Below, piece after piece: positions 35,248-47,050 of a DNA stretch of 64,000 bases (the stretch's first letter is position 1; every line of letters starts with the position of its first letter). Both the position numbers and the translations under genes were made by a program. Where the stretch lies: NCBI RefSeq assembly GCF_001411555.2, contig NC_049912.1, forward strand, positions 20,134,341-20,198,340, read 5' to 3'. This DNA comes from Juglans regia (taxonomy: Eukaryota > Streptophyta > Magnoliopsida > Fagales > Juglandaceae). The notes beneath the pieces were generated by a model. It was not told the origin of the DNA. It saw only the letters and a program-made list of their open reading frames with translations, and searched no databases.

Positions 35248-36331
35248 TTAAATTCCATAAATCTGCGACTCTGCGAGTTGTTTAATTTGTGGCTTTCATT
35301 TCTTTCGAGCCAAAACTGCATGCTTTTGGGTTTGATAATAAAGAAGAAGTTTGCTCATCTACTGGTATTGATTATGATCTGTTATTTTGCTGTAAAACTC
35401 GGCTCACATACAAAATATATAATGAAAATCATCTTGTTGTACTTTTATATCTTATTCCCACATGATATTGGGCATTGAAGCTTTCCATTTTTTTTGGGCA
35501 TCAAGTCTAGGAGATCAGTACCCAGTAGCACTATTCATTAGGAATGAGATTTTAAGATTAAATACTCGTTTAGCTAGCCGTGGACTAGTTGGTTAATTGG
35601 GAATGGATGATGATCGATCAGATGGACTAGTTGCATCCTTGCAATGATTAAGAATAATAATATATATGCATGTTGAGCAGCCTTCAATTCAAATCAGACG
35701 GAAAAAGGTTCAATCTAAAGCCAATGAGAACCGAAGGGATCAAGCAAATGGACATTGGAAGTCACGTGGGACGCGTGCCCCGTGGTTTTCTGACCGATTG
35801 CAAATATATTGGCCGGTGGCAGCCATAGTTGAAAGGATCGAACCCAAATTCATATAGGCCGTACCCAATTAGAAAATCTTCTTTTATCAAAAAGGCGGTG
35901 GGAGTCATATTGACAAACACCTCAAACATCTCTACCTTACTACACCAATATCATCATGATTTTAGACAGTACTCCTTACAATAATTGCTTCCCCTTTTAA
36001 CTATAGAAACAGTGCATAATCTAATATAATCAACCCACTCTTCCATAGTCTTACATATATATGATGTGTGTTCCAAATTTGGCCTAACATTATATATAAA
36101 TAGTCAACCAAATTCTGGGAAATTCATGCAAAATCTGACATGATCAGTGAATATTGGTGATATCCCCATTTGGGTAAATAAGAACGTGACCTCAAGTACT
36201 GAAGTCAGTTCAATATATTGACAACACACAATCAAGCAACAAACCCAACGGCTACAGAGTCTCGTAAGGAAAGCACGCAGCGCAACAAAGTCAGCCAAAG
36301 CAAGGAACTCAACAGCCCTACAAATCCTCTT

Positions 36332-36490
36332 AGGCTCGGTTTGGATAAAAAGTGTTTCATGTTATCTTATCTCATTTCATTATTATAATTTTTTTTGAAT
36401 TTTTATATAAAATATAATAAATAATTTAACTTTTTCAAATTTTAAAATAATAATAATATTAATAAATAATATTTAAACAATATTTTTTTC
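36332..36490. repeat. AT-rich tttggat/gagat-type MITE, one end
   Basis: The start taggctcggtttggataaaa is followed by attatcttatctcatttcat and a long AT-only tail with aataataataatatt. Related sequence occurs at 44630-44950, 45090-45270, 52440-53010 and 63310-63410. An inverted end (aactcatcttatctcaactt, actatccaaac) lies at 37558-37592, so the whole 36332-37592 interval may be one element. Confidence 0.45.
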
Positions 36491-37490
36491 AAAAAAAGTC
36501 TAGGGAGCAATTACTATTTGCATCAACCAGTTCACACACATGACGTGACCTAAACAAATTTAACAATTTCTCCCTAACCCCCTCACCCTGAAGCCCCATC
36601 TCAGTCACCCTCCATCTCACCACGCACCCCTCCCCCTCCATCTCAGTCCCCCTCCATCTCTGCCCTAACCCCTCCCCCTCCATCTCAATCCCGCATCCTT
36701 CTCCCTTCAATCAACGTTCACAAAATATTTTTTATCGATTTAATAGAATAATATAAAATAATAAATAATAAAAAAAATTACATTCCCATCGCCATGGTTG
36801 AAGCTCACAGCCTCTCTATCTCTCTCTCTAAAAATCGAAGTGAAAAAATGAGTATTTGAAATCCAAGATTCTTTATTTTTCTTTTTCTTTTTATTTTTTC
36901 TTTTGGTCTCCCTCTGTCTGTTCCTTGTGGTTGAAGTGAGGAATCCAGTGTTGTATTAAATCTGTGAAATGTGCGTTTAACGAGTTGACAGGGAGACAGT
37001 TTTATCGTCTGCTTCTCTCATTGATGAAGTTGATTCGTTGATGCGAGAGGATTCTCATGCTCTCTCTACTCCCTATCTCTGTTTTCACTCCCATTGTTTT
37101 CTTTTCCCAAAAGCTTTAAAAATTTTCTCATATAGGTACTTTTAAGTAAGTAAGTGCGTTTCTCCTATAAGAATTTTCAGCATTAATAGTAGTACATCTT
37201 CTTGCATAGAGAATCTGATGAAAGAGTGAAACAAAAAGAGCTTTCCCAATTCTTGCTTTTTCTCTGCTCTCTATCTCTCTCTCTAAGATCGTAAAATTAT
37301 TTTTGAGCCATTAATATGGGGCGTTTTCAAAAAGGCAAAATGTTTCTTTTAAAGCATTAACAATAGTAAGCAAGTTTGTTTTGTGAAAAAATAGAAAAGA
37401 AATAAAAAATCCAAGAACATGTTAGATGCATATCTTCTTGCAGACCAATAATGAACCAAATACAGCTAAACGTGTAAGGGACACGTAAGG

Positions 37491-37533
37491 TGTGCTACGG
37501 ATCAGCCGTGAACAATGACTAATCCGTAGCACA
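37491..37533. other. Perfect 12-bp inverted repeat with 19-nt loop
   Basis: TGTGCTACGGAT (37491-37502) and ATCCGTAGCACA (37522-37533) are exact reverse complements around cagccgtgaacaatgacta. No gene adjoins. It sits just inside the inverted end of the MITE-like interval noted for 36332-37592. Confidence 0.7.
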
Positions 37534-38985
37534 ACTCTTTTTTTCAATTTTCATTTTAACTCATCTTATCTCAACTTACTATCCAAACAACAGTTTAAGG
37601 AAAGCACAAGGCTTGTTAAAGACCCAACGGCTACAAAAATACAAAATGCAACTACACAATCAAATCCGAATATGGCAATCACACAACCAAGTACAAAATC
37701 CAGTATATTTTGTAATTTGAAACTTTACTCTACATTCTGTAAATACCCATTTCTATATAAATCATATATGACTCTCGATATGCTCTCATAGTGTGTGAGA
37801 CATTTTCACAAACATCTGATTTTCAATTGTCTTTACAATATAATACTCTTTCTTAATCATCTTGAAACATTGGCTATATGTAGAATTATTATTTTCCTAA
37901 TGCTAAACATGACACCATATATATATATATGTATGCATCTTTATCCAGAAATGAAAAGGGCCGTACGTTAAGTTTTAATAATCCAAACATTTTAAGTATA
38001 AAAAAAAAAAATAGAAACAGATCACCAAGTGTCGTCATTTATAAGTGGCTTCTAATTCTGATCTCTTCTATTATCTCCATTTGAATGTAGTATGAACGAA
38101 TGTTTTTTCTAAGTGTGATCAAGTTTGATATGAAAGTATGCATAGATCAAGACAAGGGAGTCATTTATAATAAATAAAGCATGGTGTTGAGTACTTTTAA
38201 ACATGGTTTGTAATTGTGGCCTTAGCTGGCTATGACCGTGAGGCGACGCGCGCGCGAGGCAAGGCGCAGCCATCCTTGAATCCAAAATCATAATTATAAC
38301 TTCGAATCTTGGCAAAATATGAGTCATGCAGACTAGTCGACCCTTTTTTTCAACAAAAATTGGGTATTCCACACATAAATCAATTGCAATAAAAACATTA
38401 AGCGTTATGTGCAGAAAGTGCTGATCATTATAAGTTCAAACAATATTGACAGCAGAAAAATAATATTATGTACGTTGTTACTATATATTATATGTTAGAG
38501 CCCCTCCATCCTCTAATTCCTAATTTTTATCTGATCTGTACATGTATATAATGTTAAAAATATAATATAAATAATTAAATTTACATCGTCCTATCTCATC
38601 AATTTAAGCTTCTAGGATATAAGTGGTGATTTTATATGCAGGCAAAGGTTCTGATTAATTTGAATCTGACTTTACACTCTATCATATTTAATTAAATATT
38701 TCACGTATTGAGATAAGCGGTGATTTCATTAGGAGCAATTTTCTTTGAAATTTAGGAAATTATTGATGATAGTACTACATCACCCCGAATCAATTTGGCG
38801 GTTTTTATGTTTATTATTAAAAAATAATATTAAATCTAAAGTTTCTATTATTAATTATATTTTGTTCCTAATTCTCAATCGATCCTCATTGTCCCACTTT
38901 TTTGACTGATCTTCACATGTATATATAAGAGCTATTCTCTTTCATATTCAGAAAATAATTTTGTCTTAATAAATAATTACTATAT

Positions 38986-39347
38986 TGTAGGGGTTAAATT
39001 AACCGTCTATAATTTAATCTCAAAATAAGACCGAAAATCAAGATAAGAGATAAAACCAATAAAAGATACGACAAGTGGACTCAAACTCTTGAAAGGAAAG
39101 GGACTAAGATCACTCCTAAAAGAAAAGAAATTCAGACTTCTAACAAAGAAATGACTCGGGCTCTTAAAAAGAAATGGATCCAGACTTCTAACAAGAAAAG
39201 ACTGGAATATTTTTAATTCTGAGATTACACATATTGATACTGACTTAGATATCGGAAGATCTCCTTTTACCCTCCAAATCCTCTTACTCTTTAGTTGCAA
39301 GAAGTCGAAAGTGTGCGGCAGTGAAACACGTATGTACGTCCTCAACA
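38986..39347 (+). mobile_element. Solo-LTR-like gypsy remnant
   Basis: It begins TGTAGGGGTTAAATTAACCG and ends in ...gtcctcaaca at 39347. Its last third (attgatactgacttagatat to ctctttagttgcaag) resembles the LTR/leader of the gypsy element at 3526-3590. No 5-bp target duplication is visible, so the limits are uncertain. It lies 325 bp upstream of the PR-10 B start. Confidence 0.5.
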
Positions 39348-39395
39348 TACCATTTTGGTTTTTTAATTTCTATTTTTAAACGATTCCCAATTGTG

Positions 39396-39567
39396 CTTTC
39401 TTTGACTAAATTACAAGTCCTACTAAAAGAAAATCATGATTCAATTTTCATGGTGGGGACAAAAAAAAAAAAAAAAATCATGTGAAACTAGTTAATATTC
39501 TTTGATCAACAAGCTGAATGGGTGACTTTCTTGCATGCTAACCAGCTTGCCTCTTATTCTATAAATA
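39396..39567 (+). promoter_or_regulatory. PR-10 B promoter module
   Basis: TTGAC lies at 39402-39406 inside gctttctttgactaaa, GGTGGGGAC at 39452-39460 and TATAAATA at 39560-39567, 112 bp before the ATG. The GTGGG-to-TATA spacing is about 50 bp longer than in copy A, partly through a poly-A run after the GTGGGGAC box. Confidence 0.6.
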
Positions 39568-39671
39568 CCACGCACCATCTTCTATTACGTACTCACATCT
39601 CTCAAGCTCAAACAAATTAAAGTTCTCTCGACCTCCTCATTCCTCTATCACTTTCAAACTCTTAGTTCATC

Positions 39672-40380
39672 ATGGGTGTTTTCACTTATGAAACCGAGTA
39701 TACCTCTGTTATCCCACCGGCCAAGTTGTTCAAGGCTTTTATCCTTGATGCTGACAACCTCATTCCAAAGGTTGTACCTCAAGCCATTAAGACCTCTGAA
39801 ATAATTGAAGGAAATGGAGGGCCTGGAACCATCAAGAAGATCACCTTTGGCGAAGGTTAGTTCCAATCCCCATATCATTAGTGTTTATACTATAAAATGA
39901 GTAGGATCGAAGACGCAGTCTCCACATACTGATCACGTGGCATGATCAGTTGATTCAGAAGAAAATATTCAAAACTTTAATTTTATCCTTCCTAAAGCTA
40001 TCATTGCATTAATTATTTGTAGATAGTGTTGTACAATTAAAAGAAGTAACTAACAAAGTCTTGTTTTTCTATATTTTGCAGGCAGCAAATTCAAGTATGT
40101 GAAGCACAAGATCGATGAAGTAGATCATGCAAACTTCACATATGGCTACAGCGTGATCGAGGGTGATGCTTTAAGCGACGTGTTAGAGAAAATCTCCTAC
40201 GAGATCAAGATAGTGGCATCATCCGAGGGAGGATCCATCTTGAGGACCATCAGCAACTACCACTGTAAAGGCGATCACGAGATCAAGGAAGAGCAAGTCA
40301 AGGCTGGGAAAGAAAAGGCTGCAGGACTTTTCAAGGCTGTTGAGGGCTACCTCATTGCACACCCTGATGCCTACAACTAA
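39672..40380 (+). CDS. PR-10 / Bet v 1-like protein (copy B)
   Basis: Exon 1 is 39672-39855, the intron is 226 bp (phase 1, after codon 61) and exon 2 is 40082-40380, giving 160 residues. It has the same family fold and probable role as copy A. It starts [20 protein letters not shown], has the loop [10 protein letters not shown], and ends [16 protein letters not shown]. Compared with A it has [20 protein letters not shown] at the start of exon 2 and a cysteine in [10 protein letters not shown], which is unusual among the copies here. AATAAA lies at 40484-40489. Of the intact copies it is the closest relative of pseudogene C. Confidence 0.95.
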
Positions 40381-42242
40381 AGTTCACCGCGTCTTTCGTT
40401 TGTGTATTTCCTAAATCATAAGAGGTTGTGGCTTTCATGTTATTTTTCTGCCTAGCTTGCCAAAATGTTTTGGGCAGCTTGCTAATAAAGGAGTTTGTGG
40501 TTGTACCGATGCTTTATAGTTGGAAGAGTTCAATTTGATTAATGTTATTACTTTCAATATATACAAGAATTTATGAAGGACAAATGCTAGGGGCACCGCA
40601 GGGGCTCCCGTTGGCTCTTTTATGTGTTTTTTTTTTTTTTTTTGTTTTTTTTTATATCAGAGGCGCACACTTTCGCACTTGCTAGGAGTTTTGTTTTTTT
40701 ATTGAGAAAATCTATTTACAACCTTATTTTTAACGCACCCAGCACACTGTTCATGCAGAAGTTTTCCACATTAACAATACAAATAGGAAAAGTCTTATTG
40801 CAAGCTATTTCGGACGTCAAATTACACATTAATATTAAATGTAAGATATTTATTTAATTAAATAATATAAATTAAAGATGAAAATAATTTTTGTGAGATA
40901 GAACATCTTATTTTAAAAAAAAACAATTTATAATAAAAAAAATTATGTAAATATTAATACGCGATTTGATATATCAAACTGAACGTACGTCCCGTCATGC
41001 AGCGTGCTTAATTAATATAAAGAGTCTTTCCTGTAGCACGTCTGTTTTCATCCGGAAGCAAGCTGTTACGTACAAATTGATCAAATTCAGAGAACAACAT
41101 GACAAGTAAATTATGTGTATATACATGAAGAGGACAGTATGTATCCCGTAATTTTATTAAAGAATACTTTTACTTGTAGTGGAAAAATATATACCTTTTA
41201 ATTAATAACATGATTTAACAATACAATAAAAGAAAGAAAAAATATGAAGAGAATGGAGAGTTTAAGATAGTATGATAGCTGCCCTATCACCATGCCACAA
41301 TCAAAAAGGAAGAGTATATACAGAGTACTCCATAGAGTCATAGACCAAAAAGAGTAATGATGTTCATCATCTTAACTTCCATCATCCTATAATGTGATAA
41401 TTAGTGATTAAAAATTATCTATTATATTTTACTTGTAAACCTATCATTTTACAGATGCATTCCCGTTAGCTTGCCCCTCCCTTCCACAGTGAAAAAGACC
41501 CACCAGGCCACGATTTCTTTTATTCTCACTTTCTGATCGTAACCTTGTTTCTTTTTAAATGTTTTGTTGCCAATTTTCTATTTTTTTCCTAGCAATTAAT
41601 AAAACTTTTGAAAGTAAGCTATAAAAATAAGTAGGACTACTATTAATAAATTAATTTTTTCATATGGATCTCGTATTTATTTATTTTTTATTTAAAAGAA
41701 ATTGTGTGGTACTTGTATATTCACGACTGTAAATATCACTTCTCAAAGAAAAAAAAAGGAAAAAAAAATCTGTTGGACCAAAAAGAATAATATTATTGTC
41801 ATTTAGACTTTAGTGGCTTCTGATTTTCATTTTTCCTGTTCTTTATACATGAGTATGAAAGCATAATTTTCAAGCATGAAGGAGAATGAAAGCTTAATTA
41901 AAAAGATAACAGTATATAATAAATAAAGCCTACTAGCTGCTGAATAAAAAGAAGATTATTTATTTGGTGGCATTTGCTGTCTAGCTAGCTAGCGTCAGCT
42001 AGCCATCCTTGAACCAAATTGAAACATTAATAGAGCGCTCTATTTTTAGAACTTGAGCCTTTCAACAATCAAAACTTGGCTAGGCATCAATTTTACATGA
42101 ATACGACGTACGAATATATATATACGAACATCGATCTACAAACACATGCATGATGCAGCCAACATCAGAGTTATGTAATATATACGGCATCTAGAATCAG
42201 GACATGGTGTTTATTTCTTTCATCGAACAACTTCCAGTACTT
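40381..42242. other. Intergenic DNA between PR-10 B and C
   Basis: No gene is recognised. Near 40590 a GC-rich head (gctaggggcaccgcagggg) is followed by a poly-T run, resembling the heads near 44036 and 52661, and may be a small retroposon. Short TA and ctag runs occur at 41980-41994 and 42114-42124. Confidence 0.45.
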
Positions 42243-42303
42243 TCTTTCTTTGACTAAATTACATATATATAATTTTCTAGATTCAAAGTTTCGTGGTGGG
42301 AAC
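42243..42303 (+). promoter_or_regulatory. Residual PR-10 C promoter, TATA lost
   Basis: TTGAC (42249-42253) in ctttctttgactaaa and GGTGGGAAC (42295-42303) are kept at normal spacing. The TATAAATA box and about 90 bp of leader seen in the other copies are absent: sequence equivalent to caaggtaatc...accct is joined almost directly to catcgatcatgggt. Confidence 0.6.
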
Positions 42304-42372
42304 GATCCAAAAATTCTTTGATCAACGGACACTTTCATACAAGGTAATCGGCTTGACCCTCAATCATCGATC

Positions 42373-42959
42373 ATGGGTACGTGTTTTCACTTATGAAACC
42401 AAGACAACGCCTCAGTCATCCCTCCGGTGAAGTTGTTCAAGGCTTTTATCCTTGACGCCGACAACCTCATCGTAGGAAATGGAGGACCAAGAACCATCGA
42501 TCGAGAAAATTACTTTTGGCGAAGGTGATCAGATTCTCCATCTCCACAACATCAATACACATTTTCTTAGCATTTTAAAAGTACTTCACGTCGTTGCATT
42601 TAATGAATGCAATGACGTGCAGCAGAAGTAACCCTTTTTCTCTCAACTTGCAGGCAGCCAATTGATCGACGAGGTTGATTGAGGGGTATATGTGAAGCAC
42701 AGGATCGATGAGGTTGACCATGCAATTAACTTCACGTACGGCTACAGCTTGATTGAGGGTGATCACGCTTTGAGCGACAAATTACTTGATTGAAGATCGA
42801 GCATATATATTATAAGCAACTACCATACCAGATCAGGTGACAACGAGATCAAGGAAGAACAGGTTATTAATTAAGACCGGGAATGAAAAGGCTGCAGGGC
42901 TTTTGAAGGCTGTTGATCAGAGCTATGATCTCTTGGCAAATCCTGAAACCAAAAACTAG
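42373..42959 (+). pseudogene. PR-10 pseudogene (copy C)
   Basis: Recognisable PR-10 sequence runs from ATG 42373 to TAG 42957-42959, but it cannot encode the protein. A 4-bp insertion (acgt) follows the sixth base of the ORF. Roughly 50 bp between DNL(I) and GNGGP is missing. Exon 2 (from about 42654) carries a filler of about 25 bp near 42660-42687, small insertions such as tta near 42724 and cac near 42764, and a deletion of about 70 bp before NYH. The end of exon 2 (KAAGLLKAVDQSYDLL-like) is altered. Intron borders (gaaggtgatc, cttgcag) are still visible. The closest intact relative is copy B. Expression is unlikely because the TATA box is gone. Confidence 0.92.
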
Positions 42960-43360
42960 AGCTTGTTTTTGTTGTTGTGTATTCACGTAGGAAGACTGAA
43001 ATCATGTCATTGTTGCATGTATGGCTTTGAAAGCAGTCATGTAAATGGTGAAAGTCATTTAGAAAACATCATGCTACTTATTGAAAGATTACTTCCATAA
43101 ATCAAGTCAAGATCATCTTCTCTATTTTTTAACATTATGATTTTAGGATAATTAATCGTTACTTTTGTAATTATAAATTCATACCATATTAAATTAGTTA
43201 CTTTAAATAGATTTATCCCTTATATTTATTTATTTTGATTACTCTCAATATAAAAATCACGTTATTAAAATACAAAGGATTGAGTTCTTAACCGTACTTG
43301 CAAATTAATGATGGGTGCTTAAAACAATTGTGTCCTTTTGGGTAACTTGTTAGTGGTATT

Positions 43361-45425
43361 ATCAACATGTCAATTAGTAGTGTCTCCATCAACGTAGATC
43401 AGTTCCAATATGCCATGTCATGTAATTTGGTCAAAGAATTAATATCTCGTTGAACAGCGAAATTAGTAATATATACAAATTGTCAGGTCAGCATTCATGT
43501 GGGAACCCATATATATATACCATTTTCCAGTCAATATTGGTGATCATAACTATCTATCACCGTGAATTATCAATATAATTATAGAACGGTGCCTTAAGTC
43601 AATCAAACCTAGCCAGGAAGTTCACTTTTATTTTTATTTTTTTTTTTGAATTATCATGTAAAAAAAAGTTTAAAAAGTTGATTTTTTAGGATTTTTCAAA
43701 AATTAGGAGTTGACTCATAAGTAACACGGCTATAGTTAAGAGTAATGATTTGTATAAATTTTAAATAGACAAAATTCGTATAATTTTTTTATATAGGATC
43801 TTATTATAAAAAAATATAAAATAAAATTTTTATTTTTACAGGGATCTATTTTTTTTTACAAAGATCCTATGTAAAGTTTGTCTATTTAAAACTTTTATTT
43901 AATATTACTCTTTATTATAAAATTCATTGTAATCATACTTAAACTTAAATACTGATATTTTAAGTGTATTAATAAATGAATTTGAGAATAAACCTTTTCA
44001 AATTAATTGGTATCCATGTCAATATTGTCAATGTGACTGCTAGGGCCACCGATAGGGGTCCCAAGAGTTTAGAATTAAGTGTAAAAATGCACTTCTTCTT
44101 TATTTTTTATTTTTATTTTTTTTAATTTTGTGTGTTTTTCTTCAAGCATTTTTTAAATCACTTTAAATAGTTTTTTAAAAAGGGAAAAAATTCAAAAAAT
44201 TATTTTCTTAATAATTAAGTAAAAAAAACCCACCATCAATAGCCTTTCTTGATGGCTTTCCTCGGTGGGATAAACATTTCCCTATTGTCAATGACATTAC
44301 AAAAGGGCAAAGATGGTTAGAATTTTGTCAAATTGAATTGATTTAGCATATATAGATTAGAAATACTTTGTAATCACTAATTTATCAAGTAAATTTGTAA
44401 TAAATAGCGTGTGTATTTTGATACTTTCCTTCAATCCCATAAAAGCATACAATTCAAAACAAGAAAAATATACATTTGTGATGATAATAGACTCATTTTG
44501 ACAGTAAATAATAATTTTCATAAGAAATAACTAGCAATAAATATGCAATTTTCTTGTAGTGATATTTGTGGTTGAATTAAGTGAATTCTCCAAAAAGAAA
44601 ATAGATTAAAAGATGCTTGGAGAATGAGATGAGATGAAAGTTTTGTGAATAGTAGTAAGATAGTTTATTAACAATAGTGGGATAGCTTGATTTAAGTATT
44701 TTTTGGATTTTAAAAAATGGGAGAGAAAATCTAAATAAAAAATATTATAAAGTTTAAATAATATTATTATAATATATTTTTTAATATTATTTTTATTTTA
44801 TGATTTAAAAAAGTTGATTTTTTTTAAAATTTAAGAAATTAGTAATGATTAATTTGAAAAAGTTATAATAATTAATTTAAAAATATTTATATTTAAATAA
44901 TATTTAAAAAAAATAAAAAAATGAGATCTAATGAAAATTATTACCAAACATCCCCTGATCTCTCATGTGACTTGAGCTATTGATTTGAGGCAGGAACACG
45001 CCATCATTTACTTGTAATAGTAATACTATATGTGTTACACTTACGCGGCCGCTACCTCCTCAACCCATGAATTGTTATTTGGGCATTAGCGGAGACTATC
45101 TCGTTTAGTTATACAATTGAGATAAAATAAAAAATAAAAAATAAATATTATTAAAATATAATTAATTTTTAATAATATTATTATTTTAATATTTAAAAAT
45201 ATTAAATTATTTAATATATTTTATGTAAGAATTTAAATAAATTATAATAATTAAATAAAAAGAGATGATTTGTAAAAATAAACAAGTCCTGAAGCCCGTC
45301 TCAAAGCCAGCTGTGGGCTTTAGCAGAGGCCTCACTCATTCTTAGTTCTTAAAAGGGTCAAAAGCCGCCGTTTCATAAATTGATCACTGAATTAGGTAAC
45401 TAATAATATAACCTAATAATCACTC
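43361..45425. repeat. Segmental duplication block S1, copy 1
   Basis: From atcaacatgtcaattagtag to roughly ataacctaataatcactca this block aligns collinearly with 51469-53512. By eye the identity is around 90 percent, with small indels. It is non-coding and includes AT-rich MITE sequence (44630-44950, 45090-45270). A minus-strand CACTA-like end (reverse complement CACTACAAGAAAATTGC, ending at 44561) lies inside. Confidence 0.85.
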
Positions 45426-45604
45426 AATTAAATTAATCACTCATTCTTAGTTCTTAAAGGGTCAAAAGCGTTTGAAGACGAATCCAAAGGACTAGATGAA
45501 GCTCAGGTTATTTTTCTTTAACGAGCAGATGCTTTTTACTTTGAACCTGATTTCATAACGATCAACCTCCCATATATATTGAAACATATAAACTAGTATT
45601 GGAT

Positions 45605-45865
45605 TGTAGGAAATGCCGAGATCTTACCATCGAACTTGTTCACCGAATCACCATGCACCGCCAAAGGCCGTCCCCACTCGAAGTCTTTTTCATACATGGG
45701 GAATTTCGGGTAACTCCCCATCGTCATCAATGCACCGTCGGAGTTCCCCAACGGGAACAACTTCTGCTCACTCTCCCAATCCGCTACTCCTCGACGGACC
45801 GTGGAATCATCGTGTGCAACCACGTTTCGGTGCAGAAGATTGGCGCACCTCGCAAATCCCGAGAC
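45605..45865 (-). pseudogene. BAHD acyltransferase C-terminal fragment
   Basis: The minus strand reads LLHRNVVAHDDSTVRRGVAD, then FPLGNSDGALMTMGSYPKFP, MYEKDFEWGRPLAV and NKFDGKISAFP. This is the C-terminal region of HXXXD (BAHD) acyltransferases, whose structural motif DFGWG appears here as DFEWG (about 45671-45685). BAHD enzymes transfer acyl groups from CoA to plant metabolites. The HXXXD catalytic motif and the N-terminal half are missing, and the homology is followed almost at once by a stop. It is a relic or a transposon-carried fragment. Confidence 0.75.
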
Positions 45866-46432
45866 AAAAGCTCGCCGGCCGCAACACCAAACAATCTCCA
45901 CCCAGTTTAGTACTTTTGAGAAACAAAACAAAGAGTAAATATAAATAACGAAAAAATGGATTGAGGACGGTGGGTGTTGGTGCTGGGAATCCAAACGTCG
46001 GGAATGTTGGGACCGAGGACAGTAGGATAATGAGGAGATCTAGACGAGGAATAGAGAAGTCTCATTCCTAGTCCACGCCTAACCACACACACCCAGTTCC
46101 CAACCCATGGAAGAAGAGAACCCCCTCCAACAATCGAGCAAAAGAGAGAAAGTAGGAGAGACTAGTAACCTAAGCCAGGAAAGTAGTAGCAGAGGGAAGA
46201 ACGCAACGAAGAACGAGACGAAGGCTAGGGTTTCATAATGGAGAAAAGACAATCCAAAATCGGTTTCGACGGATCCGATTTTATAAACCCGTTTTTAAGT
46301 TTTAACTCGATGAACCCGACTTTTGTCGGGTGGGTCCAATCAGGTCACGTGGGTTGAGCGGCCCATCGGGCTTCTTGCACAGGCCTACTGGCCGGCCATG
46401 GTTATTCAAAGTCAGCTGCCCAAGTCTATTGG
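45866..46432. other. Unassigned flank between BAHD fragment and PR-10 D
   Basis: It includes a GA-rich leader-like stretch (46095-46240), tagggtttcataatgg at 46225-46242, and a run of GGGT/CCCA words (46290-46400) like the end of a hAT-type element. No complete gene. This stretch has no counterpart in the second copy of the duplicated segment. Confidence 0.4.
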
Positions 46433-46791
46433 AACTTACAAAATAGTGCAAACTAGCTAAGTTTAATTTCTAGCAACAAAAAAGGGCATCCCAATGGTTT
46501 TTTTTTTTTTTTTTTTGGTTTTTTTTTTTGTTTTTACTTATAAACGACATATTTGGTGTATATATCAAACATAAAAGCTTTTAAATTCATGTAACCAATC
46601 TCGTTTTTCTTTTTCTTTTTTTTTTTATTAAATTATTATGATAGCAAGCCGCTAAGATCCGCCAATTTGTTTTTCTCTTCACATGTGTGATAATGCTATT
46701 TTTTCTTTATTTATTAATAATTGAGCTTAGTACTACATGAGCATCTAGAATCATTATTATTATTATTATTAAAATATTTTTCGAAGGTGCT

Positions 46792-46955
46792 TTTCTTTGA
46801 CTATTTCGCAACGTCCCATTTGATTAAGAAAATTTAACATTGAAGTTTCGTAGTGGGGACTTTCAAAAAAAATAAAGACGCGAGTAGCTAAAATTCTTTG
46901 ATTTGCAAGGGACTTTTCATATTACAAGGTAATCATGAGCCTCACCCTATAAATA
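46792..46955 (+). promoter_or_regulatory. PR-10 D promoter module
   Basis: TTGAC lies at 46797-46801 inside gcttttctttgactat, AGTGGGGAC at 46852-46860 and TATAAATA at 46948-46955, 103 bp before the ATG. It is shared almost base for base with copy E. Confidence 0.6.
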
Positions 46956-47050
46956 CCAGCCTCTGGTGTTCATATTTTCCACACTCAAAGCTCTCTGAAT
47001 TCATTCAACCAACCCTCTCTTCATCACTTTCAAACCCTAATTAGCTCATC

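Larger units (their letters stand above)
35248..38985. other. Intergenic DNA between PR-10 A and B
   Basis: No gene is recognised. It holds an AT-rich MITE starting near 36332, a CT-rich stretch with repeated ccctccatctc words (36590-36700), short CT microsatellites (36814-36830, 37270-37290), a perfect 12-bp stem hairpin (37491-37533) and a TA run near 37918. Small open frames (35666-35857, 38109-38372) match nothing known. Confidence 0.5.
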
